The notes beneath the pieces were generated by a model, which was given only the letters and a program-made list of their open reading frames with translations, was not told the origin of the DNA and did no database searches. The position numbers and the translations under genes are program-made. 64,000 bases of DNA from Chelonoidis abingdonii (lineage: Eukaryota; Chordata; Testudines; Testudinidae). Location of the stretch: positions 72,259,972 to 72,323,971 of the forward strand of contig NC_133773.1 in the NCBI RefSeq assembly GCF_003597395.2, in the 5' to 3' direction. Below are positions 22,707 through 33,206 of this stretch, one piece after another (within the stretch, counting starts at the first letter, position 1; the number at the start of each line of letters is the position of its first letter).

Positions 22707-24602
22707 CTAGGTGGAGGGGTGGGAGTGAGACGTTGCGGAATGTAAGACCGCTGAGCCGAAGGCGGCATTGTCTCTGGACTGCTGGACCAATGAGTAGTGC
22801 GATGCAAAGGTGTGGATGGAAGACCAGGTAGCCGCGCGGCATATTTCCTGGATGGGAACATGTGCCAAGAACGTGGCAGATGAGGCTTGAGCCCGGGTAG
22901 AGTGGGCAGTGAGATGGCCGGTCGGAACGTGAGCCAAGTCATAGCATGCCCAAATACAGGATGTCACCCAAGATGAAATTCGTTGGGAAGAGATTGACAT
23001 GCCCTTCATGCGCTCTGCCACCGCTACAAATAGCTGAGGTGAACGTCGGAAGGGTTTGGTCCTCAGGATGTAAAAGGCGAGAGCCCTGCGGACATCCAGA
23101 GTATGCAGCTGTCGTTCATGGTGTGATGAATGCGGCTTCAGAAAAAAGACTGGCAGAAAAATGTCCTGATTAACGTGCAAGGCAGAGACCACCTTAGGGA
23201 GGAATGCCGGGTTTGGTAGCAGCTGCACCTTGTCCTTGTGGAACACCGTATAAGGGGGATCCACTGTCAATGCTTGAAGTTCCGAGACTCGCCTAGCCAA
23301 GGTGATAGCAACGAGGAATGCTGTCTTCCAGGACAGGTACAGCAGCGAGCATGTAGCTAAAGGCTCAAAGGGGGGACCCATGAGCCTGGTTAATACAAGG
23401 TTTAGATCCCAGGTAGGGGTTGGGCGTTTGACCTGAGGGTAGAGTCGCTCCAAGCCTTTGAGGAATCTGGAAACCATGGGGTCAGAAAAAATGGAACTGC
23501 CAGTTTCCCCAGGATGGAAGGTGGAAATAGCTGCAAGATGCACTCGTATAGAAGAGATCGCCAGGCCCTGCTCTTTGAGGGACCATAAATAGTCCAAGAT
23601 AGTGGGGACCGATACAGTTTGTGGAGTAAGGTCATGCTGGGTGCACCAGTGAGAGAAGCGCTTCCATTTAGCAAGGTACGTTGTTCGCGTGGAAGGCTTT
23701 CTGCTTCCCAGCAGCACCTGCTGCATGGAGGTGGACCAACGCAACTCCGATTGGCTCAACCAGATAGCAGCCATGTTGTCAGATGAAGGGACTGCAGGTC
23801 CAGGTGGTGAAGCCTGCTGAAGTCCTGCATGATGAGATCTGGACAGAGTGGCAGGGGAATTGGATCTGTCAGAGAAAGGTCGAGCAGCAGTGTGTACCAG
23901 TGCTGTCTCAGCCAAGCTGGAGCGATCAGAATTAGGCGGGCTTTGTCCCTGCAGAGCTTGAGTAAAACTCGGTGGACGAGAGGGAATGGTGGGAAGGCAT
24001 AAGAGGTGACCTTTCCACGGAATTAGGAATGCGTCCGAGAGGGAGCCCGGGGAGCGACCTTGTAGGGAGCAGAACAACTGGCATTTCCTATTCACTTTGG
24101 GGGCAAAAAGGTCTACGTGGGGAAAGTCCCACCTCCGGAAAACCGAATGGAGCATGTCCGGATGGATGGACCACTCGTGTGACAGGAAGGATCTGCTCAG
24201 TTGATCTGCGAGAGTGTTCTGGACTCCTGGGAGAAAGGAGGCTACTAGATCTATGGACTGGGCTATGCAGAAGTCCCACAGTTGGATAGCCTTCCAACAC
24301 AGGGGGAGGACCATGTCCCTCCCTGCTTGTTTATGTAATACATGGCTGTTGTGTTCTCCGAGAAAACTGCAACACAACGGCCCTGCAGATGGCGTTGGAA
24401 AGCTCAGCACGCCAGCCGGACTGCTCTCAGCTCTCGGACACTGATGTGTAACGTCAACTCCAGGGACGACCAAAGGCCTTGAGTGCGAAAGTCCCCTAGA
24501 TGAGCACTCCAGCCCAGGGATGACGCATCCGTTGTTAGGGACGTGGAGGGTTGGGGTGGATGGAACAGCAGACCTGTACACACCAGGGATGACGTTTGCC
24601 AC
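22707..24602 (-). CDS. DIRS RNase H remnant and tyrosine recombinase, 631 codons, open
   Basis: This is the longest ORF in the window. Residues 1-80 are poorly conserved and probably a frame-shifted RNase H start. From about residue 85 the RNase H tail is clear, with NTLADQLSR at 129-137. The recombinase follows. Its N-terminal DNA-binding region is near 290-400, with block I Arg in ARRVSEL (Arg438), the HxxR box at His567/Arg570, Trp593, and the candidate nucleophile Tyr603 in SHYSL. In this family the enzyme joins a circular DNA copy to the genome without a target duplication. All expected catalytic residues are present and no stop interrupts the domain. Function is unlikely because gag and RT are damaged. 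Confidence 0.85.
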   Translation of the reverse strand: MANVIPGVYRSAVPSTPTLHVPNNGCVIPGLECSSRGLSHSRPLVVPGVDVTHQCPRAESSPAGVLSFPTPSAGPLCCSFLGEHNSHVLHKQAGRDMVLPLCWKAIQLWDFCIAQSIDLVASFLPGVQNTLADQLSRSFLSHEWSIHPDMLHSVFRRWDFPHVDLFAPKVNRKCQLFCSLQGRSPGSLSDAFLIPWKGHLLCLPTIPSRPPSFTQALQGQSPPNSDRSSLAETALVHTAARPFSDRSNSPATLSRSHHAGLQQASPPGPAVPSSDNMAAIWLSQSELRWSTSMQQVLLGSRKPSTRTTYLAKWKRFSHWCTQHDLTPQTVSVPTILDYLWSLKEQGLAISSIRVHLAAISTFHPGETGSSIFSDPMVSRFLKGLERLYPQVKRPTPTWDLNLVLTRLMGPPFEPLATCSLLYLSWKTAFLVAITLARRVSELQALTVDPPYTVFHKDKVQLLPNPAFLPKVVSALHVNQDIFLPVFFLKPHSSHHERQLHTLDVRRALAFYILRTKPFRRSPQLFVAVAERMKGMSISSQRISSWVTSCIWACYDLAHVPTGHLTAHSTRAQASSATFLAHVPIQEICRAATWSSIHTFASHYSLVQQSRDNAAFGSAVLHSATSHSHPST

Positions 24603-24691
24603 CAGTCAAGGGAGCCCAGAACAGTCGGTGGAACTGTGAGTATAATGTCTATGGCGTCTCTGCCTGGATGATAGGCTGAGGCGAGCCAGAT

Positions 24692-25478
24692 TTATAGAGG
24701 ACGCATTCGCAGTCTGGCGTGCTTTGTGATGAATGTGCATGCAGCCATGTAAGCAAGGAGGCCAAGGCAAGTGCGAGCAGAGGTTGTTGGGAAGCTCTGA
24801 AGTCTTTGTACAAGGGAGACTATAGCCTGGAAACGATGTGGGAGTAAACTGGCCGTTGCAAGGTTGGAGTCCAGCATGGCCCCGATAAACTCTAGCCTTT
24901 GCGCAGGCACCAGAGTGGACTTTTCCAAATTGATCATCAGGCCTAGACGCGTGAACAGGTCCTTGATGATGGTCACATGGCTGATGACTTGTGCCTCGGA
25001 GTACCCTCAAATAAGCCAGTCGTCGAGGTATGGGAAGACATGTATTCGACGACGGAGGGAAGCTGCGACGACCACCATACACTTCGTGAAGACCCGAGGG
25101 GCCAGGGAGACGCCAAAGGGAAGGACCATAAACTGATAGTGTTGATGATTCACCATAAAGCGCAGATACTGTCTGTGCGGGGGGTAAATTGCAATGTGGA
25201 AATATGCCTCCTTCATGTTGAGAGCGGCGTACCAATCTCCGGGATCCAGGGAAGGAATGATGGTTCCCAGGGATACCATGCGGAACTTGAACTTTTTGAT
25301 GAATTTGTTCAGTCCTCGCAGGTCTAGGATAGGCCGGAGGCCCCCTTTTGCCTTGGGGATTAGGAAATATCGGGAATAAAACCTCTTGCCCCTTAATTCC
25401 TCCAGTACCTACTCTATAGCTCCGATTGAAAGGAGCCTCTGGACCTCTTGCAGGAGGAGTTGCTCGTGAGAGGGGTCC
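24692..25478 (-). pseudogene. DIRS copy C reverse transcriptase (5' part cut off by an LTR)
   Basis: The frame at 25007-25279 carries DWYAALNMKEAYFHIAI, VLPFGVSLAPRVFTKCM and the catalytic YLDDWLI. It ends at a TGA just after that. The next frame (24692-24976) continues with the thumb/connection block NLEKSTLVPAQRLEFIGAML. The LTR at 25479 splits the domain from the N-terminal part near 26430. RT normally copies the RNA template and uses the terminal repeats to circularise. A 312-codon open frame over the same bases is an out-of-frame shadow. Confidence 0.8.
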
Positions 25479-26427
25479 TGTCATAAATAGATAGCTAAGG
25501 GTTAATGTTTCTTTTACCTGTAAAGGGTTAACAAAGGGAACCAAACACCTGACAAGAGGACCAATCAGGAAACCGGATTTTTCAAAGCTTAAGGGAGGGA
25601 AATTTTGGGTTTCTTGTCTTGGTCTTTGTCTGTTCTGTGCTCTCTCAGCTATGAGAGTCTATTTCAGTCCTTCTAATCTTTGTTGCCCAGTTGAAGTACA
25701 AAGTTAGCAAAAGTATAGTCTTTTAAATTGTGCTGTATTTGCATTGTGTATCTGGCTGGTGGAGTCTTTATGTGTATTTGGCTATAGTACTTTAAATTGT
25801 ATTGTTTTGGGTAAGGTGTTTATCCCTTTCTATTGTTATTCATTTTCTATAAGTTGAAAACCCTGTATCTTACCATCTAGGTTACAGAGAACTGTATTCT
25901 ATTCTCTCTTTTTTTTTTTTATAAAAGTTTGCTTTTTAAGACCTGTTGATTTTTGTGTTCTAGTTGACCCACCAGGAAATTGTGGAGGAAAAGAAGCAGG
26001 AGGGAGGGGAAAAACGCTCTCTGTGTTTAACTCTCCTAGTGTCCCAGAGTGGGAAGAAGCTAAGGGAAGAGAGATAAAATCTTTTCTGTTTCCTTGTCTT
26101 TGGGTTTGTCTCTTTGTGGAAGAGAGGAGACATGTTTCTTGGTATTGTGATGTAAAGGTTGCATCAGTAACTCTCAGTTAGCCAGAGAGGAAATTCTGGG
26201 TGGGAGAGAGGTGGGGGGAATGTTTATTTCCCTTGGTGTAGGACTCAGGGTATCTGAGTCTTTGGGGGTCCCACAGGGAAGTTTTGGGGGGTTCAAGTGT
26301 ACCAGGCACTGAGTCCTGGTTGGTGGCAGCCTATCAGATCTAAGCTGGTAATTAAGCTTAGAGGGGTTCATGCTAGCTTCTCAGGTTATGAATGCTAAGG
26401 TTCAAATCTGAGTAGGAAGCTATGATA
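25479..26427 (+). mobile_element. Solo LTR 2 with 5-bp target duplication inside DIRS copy C
   Basis: The element begins TGTCATAAATAG and ends GCTATGATA. GGTCC flanks it at 25474-25478 and 26428-26432. It contains a CCAATCAGG box near 25560 and a T-rich/ATAAAA region near 25910. It is the full-length reference for LTR 1 (3312-4885). Without it, the DIRS RT sequence reads on into GTCCCTGAAGAGGGACA, as in copies B and E. Confidence 0.9.
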
Positions 26428-26622
26428 GGTCCCTGAAGAGGGACAAGGGGAGGGTGGAAGGGAAGGGGTGAAACAAACTGAAGATGGTATCCAAGTTCCA
26501 CCGTGCGTAGGACTCAACGATCTGAAGTTAATTGGGACCACGCAGGGAGGAACGGGGAAAGGCGGTTGTAGAACTGAAAGGGATCCTGGGAGGCAATTGG
26601 TACTCTGCTCTTGGGCGCACCC

Positions 26623-28953
26623 TCAAAAGTTTGATTTGGGTCCCGCTGTTGGTTTGGTGGGACCGGAATTGTTACCCCCTGGAGGTCCAGACTGATGTCT
26701 GCAGTTGGTACGACCTCGTCTTCTGGCAAAGTCTTGCCTTGGCCTAGGTGGGGGGTAAGGGCGCTGAGGTTGGGAGCGGAATGACCGTCTTTGAGTCTGA
26801 GGTGTATGCATTCCCAGCGAACGCATAATTACGCAGTTGTCCTTTAGACTCTGCAGTCTGGGGTCCGTCTTTTGTGAGAACAAGCCCTGTCCATTAAATG
26901 GCAAGTCTTGTATGGTGTGTTGAAGTTCAGGTGGCAAGCCGGACACTTGCAACCATGATATACGTCGCATGGCTATTCCAGAGGCGACCATTCTAGCTGC
27001 AGAGTCAGCGGCATCTAGCAAGGCCTGTAGGGAGGTCTGCGCAACTCTCTTCCCCTCCTCCAGGAGTGCTGTAAATTCCTGGCAGGAGTCCTGCGGGACC
27101 AACTCTGTAAACTTCCCTACCGCCTCCCAGGTGTTGTAGTTGTACCTACTCAGGAGGGCTTGTTGGTTCACAACCCTGAGTTGGAGGCCTCCCGCGGAAT
27201 AGATTTTCCGTCCCAACAAATCCATTCGCCTGGCTTCCCTAGATTTAGGCGCAGGAGCTTGTTGGCTGTGGCGCTCCCGTTCATTGACGGACTGTACAAC
27301 CAATGAACAGGGAAGGGGGTGCACATAGAGGTACTCATACCCCTTGGAGGGCACCATGTACTTCTGTTCAACCCCTCTGGCTGTGGGTGGAATTGTCAGA
27401 TGGTGTCTGCTCTAGCCTGGATCGAACGGATGAAGGGGAGAGCCACTCTGGCTGGTGCCTCCGCAGACAAAATGCTTATCACCGGGTCCTCCACCTCTGG
27501 AACTTCCTCTACCGGTAAGTTAATATTCTGGGCAACAAGCCGCAGAAGGTCCTGGTGTGACCTGAGGTCAATCGGAGGTGGGCCCGACGATGATGTCCCC
27601 GCTACTGCCTCATCCAGAGAAGAGGAGGATGACAGCCCAGGGACGAGTGGGTCCTGCACTGACTTCTGATCCTGGGGGACCTCCGGAGCCGTAAGATCGT
27701 GCGGTTCCGGTGCGTGGGTACTAGTTTCCTCTGCACCAGCCGGGAGAGGTCTGCTTACAGTGGCCTCTGGCACGCGGTGCTCTAAGTGACCGGAGCGTGA
27801 TGGGCCAGCCGGTTCGCCTTAGGCTTGATGATAAGCCCAAGGTGTCCAAGAAGACCACTGATGAGGTACGTGATCCGGGCCGTGGGTACATGTCTCCAAA
27901 TCCCCCATAGGAAGCACTGTCCGCACGGGATGAGGCGGATGGGTGACGAGAAGGCCACGGGGGAGCTGAGGCTGATTGGATCAGGTCTTGGCATCCAGTC
28001 GATCCTTCTCTACGCGGTACCGGAGAACGGTACCAGGAGTCGTATCAGTGCCGGGAGTGGGACCAGGACCTGCGACCAGCGTGGTGCTGGGAGGTCGACC
28101 GGTGCCTTGAATCTCCATGCCGAGATCGGCTGCAAGAGGTACGGCGGTGCCGGAATCAGTACTCTCGAGAGTACTGAGACGGCAACCGGGATCTCGAGCG
28201 GTGCTGCGAGTACGACCGGTACCAAGATGGAGAGCGGTACCGGGACTGTGAGCGACGTTGGGATCGGGATCAATGGCGGGACCAAGAGTGCCCGTGGGAC
28301 CTGGATCGTGACCAGCAACGTTCGATGGTACCAGGTGAAGATGGCCTCATCATGGCAGGCTTGCCCAATGATTGAACAACCCGCACTGGAGGTGCCGGGG
28401 GTTGAGGCAGTTCTGGCTCCGTCAAGACAATCAGTTCTCGTGCTGCAGAGAAAGTCTCCGGCGTAGAGGGCATGACAAGCTCGACCACAGCATGTGCTGG
28501 GGAGCTGATAGGCACTGGACTCGATGGCTCTTGTGAGACCGGAATCAACAGTGCAGAGGTCTGCGGTGCCACGGCAGTTGGCGGTGCCGGACGGTCCGAC
28601 TTGGTAGTACGCTCTGACTGCGGCGTAGATACAGGGGCCACAGGAGTCTTATGCCTCTTGCTCCTTGGAGAGAGGGAGCGGTGCTGGGCACAAGCTTGGG
28701 CCAGTGAAGGCTGGTGCCGAGGAGCCTTTACTGTAGCCGTGTGTTCCGGTCCGGAGGAGGCACTTGTTCCCAGTGCCGCAGATGGTGCTGAAGATGGAGG
28801 AGTTAGAGCTGCTTCCATCAAAAGTTGCTTCAGGCGAATGTCCCGTTCCTCTTTTGTCCAGGGCTTGAAAGCCTTGCAAATTCGGCACTTGTCCGCGAGG
28901 TGGGATTCGCCCAAGCACTTTAAACAGGAGTAGTGAGGGTCTCTTGTGGGCAT
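26623..28953 (-). pseudogene. DIRS copy C Gag-like protein with zinc knuckle and Arg/Ser domain
   Basis: The start near 28953 encodes a Cys-rich knuckle (CLKCLGESHLADKCRICKAF) and a basic-acidic region (TKEERDIRLKQLL). A proline/serine linker follows. From about 28330 to 28000 the same frame encodes repeated Arg-Ser, Tyr-Arg-Ser and Ser-Arg dipeptides, like the RS domain of splicing factors. Three TGA stops there (for example at the CATTGATCC context) look like CGA arginine codons lost by CpG decay. Frames at 27396-27773 and 26623-27357 give the C-terminal Gag, including LLDAADSAARMVASGIAMRR. The order from N- to C-terminus is knuckle, RS domain, Gag core. Confidence 0.75.
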
Positions 28954-29189
28954 CGGGCTATGACAGGCCGCGCAGGGTTTGACGCCCAGTCAACCGGGCA
29001 TGGGCCCCGGTACCGGGTGAGGAGAAGGGGCTAAGCCCTGATCCTCTTTAACTATATACAAAAACTACTACAATAACTACTAAAACCAAGTTAACTAGAA
29101 CTATAGAAAATCTAACTAACTATATAAACGAGCGAATAGCTAGGGAGGTGGAGATCAGCTAAGGCACGCTCCACTGTTCCAACGACCGA

Positions 29190-29380
29190 CACGGGCGGTA
29201 AGAAGGAATTGAGGGATGGAAGGGCTGGCAGGGTATATATCAAACGCTATACTGGCGCCACTCCAGGGGGCGCCCTGCCGGCCCACCGAGTGTTGCTAGG
29301 GTAAAAGTCTTCTGACAAACGTGCACGTGGCACGCGCACACCTAATTGGAATGGATATGAGCAAGCACTCGAAGAAGAAT
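29190..29380 (-). repeat. DIRS copy C 5' inverted terminal repeat
   Basis: The sequence GGCGCCCTGCCGGCCCACCG and the downstream GTAAAAGTCTTCTGACAAAC are near-perfect reverse complements of the left repeat at 22440-22510. The extreme end (GCAAGCACTCGAAGAAGAAT) differs from the left end, as is usual in DIRS, and is instead matched by the internal complementary region at 22650-22685. Confidence 0.85.
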
Positions 29381-29383
29381 GAC

Positions 29384-31130
29384 CAATGATCCCCAAGGGA
29401 GGGTAGGTGTACAAGTATTCAAACCCTTTGGCTGAGACAAAATACTTCTTTTCAGCCCTCTTGGAGGTGGGAGAGATTGAGGACGGGGTTTTCCAGAGGG
29501 CTTTGGCAATCTATAGGACCCCATCGTACACTGGAAGTGGAACGTGTGCAGAGGTTGATGCAGAAAGCACATTAAACAAGGTGTCTGATTGCTCCGCCAT
29601 CCCCTCCAGGTCTAGGCCTACGTTCATGGCTACCTTCGGATCAGGGCTACCTTTGGATCAGGGCTTGGTACTCCTTAAAATCATCCAGTGGGCTAGCAAT
29701 AGACACAACAACCTCATCTAGAGAGGATGAGGACTCCCGGACCACTGAGGGGTGGCCTGGGGCTTCATCCCACATGGAGGATGGAGGTTGTGGAGTGGGC
29801 ACTCACTCCTCCACCCCAGAATCCAATTGCACTTCACACATCAATCCCACTGCTGTCAGTTGCTTTTCTGAAGCACCTACTGACAATTGGTGCAAAGGAG
29901 TCATCGGCATAACCAGCATGCCCCAGGTCCTCTAGTAGGGGCATTGTGCTGACCACTGGCTCTGCTGCCAGGACTACATCACACAGGTGGATGCAGCCTC
30001 AGACGTCCAGTCGTGCTGGCGCTGAACTCCCTCTCTGGGCCAGAGGAATCCTCTTCCAGTGACCATGGTGGGGCCGTTGACACCTGAGTCTGGTGGGTAA
30101 CTGTCACCATGGGTGAACAGTGACTTGAATAAGTGGATCAGTGCTAGGAGTGGGGGAGATCAGTGCCATGTTAGGGAACATTCCCGTAGTCCAAGTGTCG
30201 GTGACCTACATCAGGGAGATGGTTGGCAGAAGGATGACCTAAAACCAACCATACAGTGACTGGTGTTTCTCTCTGGGTGAACCTCGTTAAGAGGGTGGAG
30301 ACTGAGAGTGCTGTGCCAGCGATCTAAAGCCGTGAACTGGTGACCTGGCTTGACGTGGAGATCTAAAGCATGGTGATTGAGAGCACTGCCTGGGCTCTGG
30401 GGACCAGCTATGTTCATTCCCCTCTGGGAGGATACTACGGCTGGCTTGCCCTCATAGGGAGCCTTTGCCAGGGCCATCGCAACATGCAATGCCGGCTGCA
30501 CTAGGAGAGTCCTCTGCTTTCTGGTTGCCAGGAAGACCTGGGAAGGAAGCAGCTCTGCTAAGAGTGTGGGACCCCTACCACTCCTGGGAGACGGTGGCAG
30601 ATCCCTCGAGAGGCTATAAGCCCCCAATCAGGGGACACCCCCATGTGGCTCCGGGGTGGTCGGGCAGCCCGAACAGGGTCCTTTACCCGATGCCTCTAGC
30701 TTTTTCTTGCTCAATGATGGGTCATGTTTCTTCGATTTCTTCTCGGGCACTGGCAAAGGGGAGCAGTGCCAGGGGTGCACTACACAGCAAGGCCGAAGTG
30801 CTGGGAGTAAAGTCTGGCTGGGATGGCTCCGAGGCCAGGTGGAGAGCAGCCTCCATGAGGAGGGCCCTCAAATGGATGTCACACTGTGACAAAACTTCTT
30901 ACAGAAGCGACACTTTTTAGATATGATTCCTCCAAGCACTTCAAGCAGCTGCTATGGGGGTCGCTAACAGGCATAGGCCTATTACAGTCAGCGCAGGGCT
31001 TAAAACCTGGCAACTGGTGCAAGGAACCAAGAGGGCGTAGGGCTGGTGGCACCTAATATACCAATGCATGAGTGCAACACTCCAGAGGGTGCCACAGCCG
31101 ACCCTATAGATACTGCTAAGGTGTGTGCAC
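29384..31130 (-). pseudogene. DIRS copy B Gag-like remains (beyond the nested element)
   Basis: Sequence at 29405-29520 aligns with gag of copies C and E (the segment equivalent to VPSKGYEYLYVHP in copy C and PFKGHDYVYTHPVASS in copy E). Near 30890-30990 a decayed zinc-knuckle coding block matches the one at 28860-28950. No frame stays open for long. It closes with the right terminal repeat of copy B at 31100-31173. Confidence 0.7.
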
Positions 31131-31184
31131 ACCAAGAATGGAATCCACATGAACAAACACTTGAAGAAGAATGTATGTTATGAA

Positions 31185-31232
31185 TAGACTAGATGACACT
31201 TGCAGTCCCTTCTAACTCTACAGTTCTATGAT
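31185..31232 (+). mobile_element. CR1 3' tail
   Basis: The phrases GACTAGATGACACTTGCAGT and CTACAGTTCTATGATCA match the generic CR1 3' end. It is very short and flanks the end of DIRS copy B. Confidence 0.55.
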
Positions 31233-31322
31233 CAGAAACAACTTAATATTATGTTTACTTAATGATAGATTCAAATGTTTCTAATGCTTAAAAATCCCCT
31301 TTCATAAGCCAGCTGTTTAAAG

Positions 31323-32354
31323 CAGGGGTCTCAAACACACGGCCTGCATGCGGCCCACGGGGCTCTTTTGTGTGGCCCGCCAAGCTCCCCGCGCCCCATC
31401 ACCCCTCTGCCTATCTCCAGGCCAGGGGTGGGCAAACTACAGCTCGCAGGCCGAATCCAGCGCTGTGAGCCCCGCTCCCTTAAGCAGCTGGCAGCACGTC
31501 CCTTCAGGCCGGAGGGGAGGGGGGAGGAGGCAACAGAGGGCTCCTGCATTGCCTCGCTTCAAGGTACCGCCCCCCTGCAGCTCCCATTGGCTGGGAACAG
31601 GGAATCGTGGCCAATGGGAGCTTCGTGGGAGATATGTGGAAGAGCAGCAGTGGAGCCTTATGTCTACCCCTGTTCCCCCAGGGGCTGTGGTTCCAGCTGC
31701 TTCTTGGAGTGGTGTGGCACAGGGCCAGGAGCCTGCCTTGGCCCCAATGCATACCGCTGCCACCCCGGAGCCGCTCTAGGTAAGCAGCGCCAGGCTGGAG
31801 CTAGCACCCCGCACCTCTCCTGCACCCCAACTCCCTGCCCTACCCTACACACCTCCTGCACCACAACTCCCTGCCCTGATCCCCCTGCCGCACCCCGCAC
31901 TTCTCCTTCATGCCAGCTCCCTGCCCTGAGCCCCCGCCACACCCCACACTCCTCCTGCACCTCAACTCCCTGCCCTGAGCCACCTGCTGCAGCCTGCACC
32001 TCGATCCCCTGCCACATCCCTCACGCACCCCACACACCAACCCCCTACCCTGAGTCCCCTGCTGCACCCTGCACACCTCCTGCACCTCAACTCCCTGCCC
32101 TGAGCCCCTGCCACACCCTGCCCCACTTCTGCACCCCCTGGTGACAGGGAAGGGGCAGCGTTGGGGTGGGGACTTTGGGAAGGGGGTGGAAAGGGGCAGG
32201 GAAGGGGTGGGAAGAGGCAGGGCAGCCCTCATGGATGCAGTGGAGTGGGGGCAGGGGCTGAGGCAGTGAGGGTGGGGGTGTCAGTGATGCGACCCTCAGG
32301 CCAATGCACTAGACCTCATGTAGCCCTTGTGGTCATTTGAGTTTGAGACCCCTG
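31323..32354. mobile_element. Non-autonomous hAT transposon with exact 8-bp target duplication
   Basis: The ends are perfect 14-bp inverted repeats, CAGGGGTCTCAAAC and GTTTGAGACCCCTG. GTTTAAAG flanks both sides (31315-31322 and 32355-32362). Inside, at 31432, the terminal motif CAGGGGTGGGCAAACTAC of a second hAT family appears without its partner end. The interior is GC-rich and contains a minisatellite. The 258-codon plus-strand ORF at 31368 is a low-complexity artefact. Confidence 0.95.
31790..32130. repeat. GC-rich minisatellite-like tandem array in the hAT element
   Basis: The phrase CAACTCCCTGCCCTGAGCC, with variants, recurs at least five times with CACACCTCCTGCACC between copies. The unit is about 50-70 bp and imperfect. 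It is not coding. Confidence 0.7.
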
Positions 32355-32914
32355 GTTTAAAGGGATGCTATTTGAATTGACAATCATCAGCTCGATTGAA
32401 CTGCAAAACATATTTTGACTTAGAGATGTGTTTGTAAAATGTGGCATTAGAAACAAATTTTAAATCACAGGAAGAATTTCTTTATAGCTTTTAAGAGTAA
32501 TATTTACAATTCTGTAAGCTGCTCCATCTCAGAATACATGAAACGTTTGAAAAGCAAGCACACAGTATGAATGATAGCTAACATAATTACACTTTATGCT
32601 AAGCTTTTACCTATATAGCATATTTACTGTACAACACATTATACAATACTTTTGAAAGTCAATCATTGCTATATGAAAAAACTTTTTGTTCTGCAAAACA
32701 GATATAAGAAATCAAAGAAACATCAGTAAAAGTTAGACAAATCAGGTGAGTTTTAAGCTGAGACTGAAAGAGTGGAAGGCACTTTGAACAGGTTGAAGGA
32801 GGAGAGATTTTAAGATAGGGTAGCATCCAGTGTAAATCAAAGTCTTAGTCTCATTGTATCTTACTCCCTAAGGGGAAATCTTGCTTAGTTAAGACCTTGA
32901 TGAGAAACAGTTAA

Positions 32915-33206
32915 AAGGTATGTCTATACAGCCAAAAAAAACCAACAACACAGCAGCAAATATCAGAGACCTGGTCAACTGACTCAGGCTCGCAAGGTTT
33001 ACACTACACGGCTAAAATAGCTGGAGCCTGGGCTCTGAGACCCTTCCCTCTTGCTGAGAGTTTCAGAGCCCTGGCTCCAGCCTGAGCCGGAATGTCTACA
33101 GTGGTATTTTCAGCCCTGCAGTGCGAACCTAAATAGCTGACCCTGGCTCAAAGACTCCACCACACGTCTTTTGTTGTTGTATTTTGGCTGTGTCAACACG
33201 CCCTAA
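32915..33206. mobile_element. Palindromic MITE (hAT-like ends)
   Basis: The left end GGTATGTCTATACAGCCAAA and right end TTTTGGCTGTGTCAACACGC are imperfect inverted repeats. The interior is also partly palindromic (GGCTCCAGCCTGAGCC near 33075). The target duplication is unclear. Confidence 0.7.

Larger units (their letters stand above)
22351..29380 (-). mobile_element. DIRS-type retrotransposon, copy C (younger, nested, best preserved)
   Basis: Inverted terminal repeats bound the element: the left one runs 22351-22540 and the right one about 29190-29380. Both contain the block around the phrase CTAGCAACACTCGGTGGGC or its complement. Inside, on the minus strand, are gag (26.6-28.95 kb), RT (24.7-25.5 kb) and an intact 631-codon RNase H/recombinase ORF. 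A solo LTR sits in the RT region at 25479-26427. No target duplication is expected, because DIRS elements integrate with a tyrosine recombinase. It lies inside the gag region of DIRS copy B. Confidence 0.9.
18295..31173 (-). mobile_element. DIRS-type retrotransposon, copy B (old host of a nested DIRS)
   Basis: The left end starts GTTACCTAC and, after an LTR inserted at 18304-19149, continues CTTTCATAACTGTTGTTCTT, matching the termini of copies C and E. Recombinase, RNase H, RT and gag pieces follow in minus-strand order to about 22350. The gag sequence then stops and resumes at 29381, where a younger DIRS (copy C) ends. The right end, near 31173, carries GAACAAACACTTGAAGAAGA, the partner terminal repeat. 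The element alone would be about 5 kb. Confidence 0.8.

Noticed and set aside
24606..25544. 312-codon open frame on the minus strand over the DIRS RT region
   Set aside because: The RT blocks, including YLDD, are in a different frame. This one has no family signature and runs into the LTR sequence at its 5' end.
27825..28466. 213-codon plus-strand ORF opposite DIRS gag
   Set aside because: It is the antisense of the Arg/Ser tract. The Gly/Thr-rich composition follows from the complement of repeated arginine and serine codons.
31368..32144. 258-codon plus-strand ORF rich in Pro, Ser, Thr and Cys
   Set aside because: It is a reading of a GC-rich minisatellite within a hAT element and lies entirely inside the transposon.
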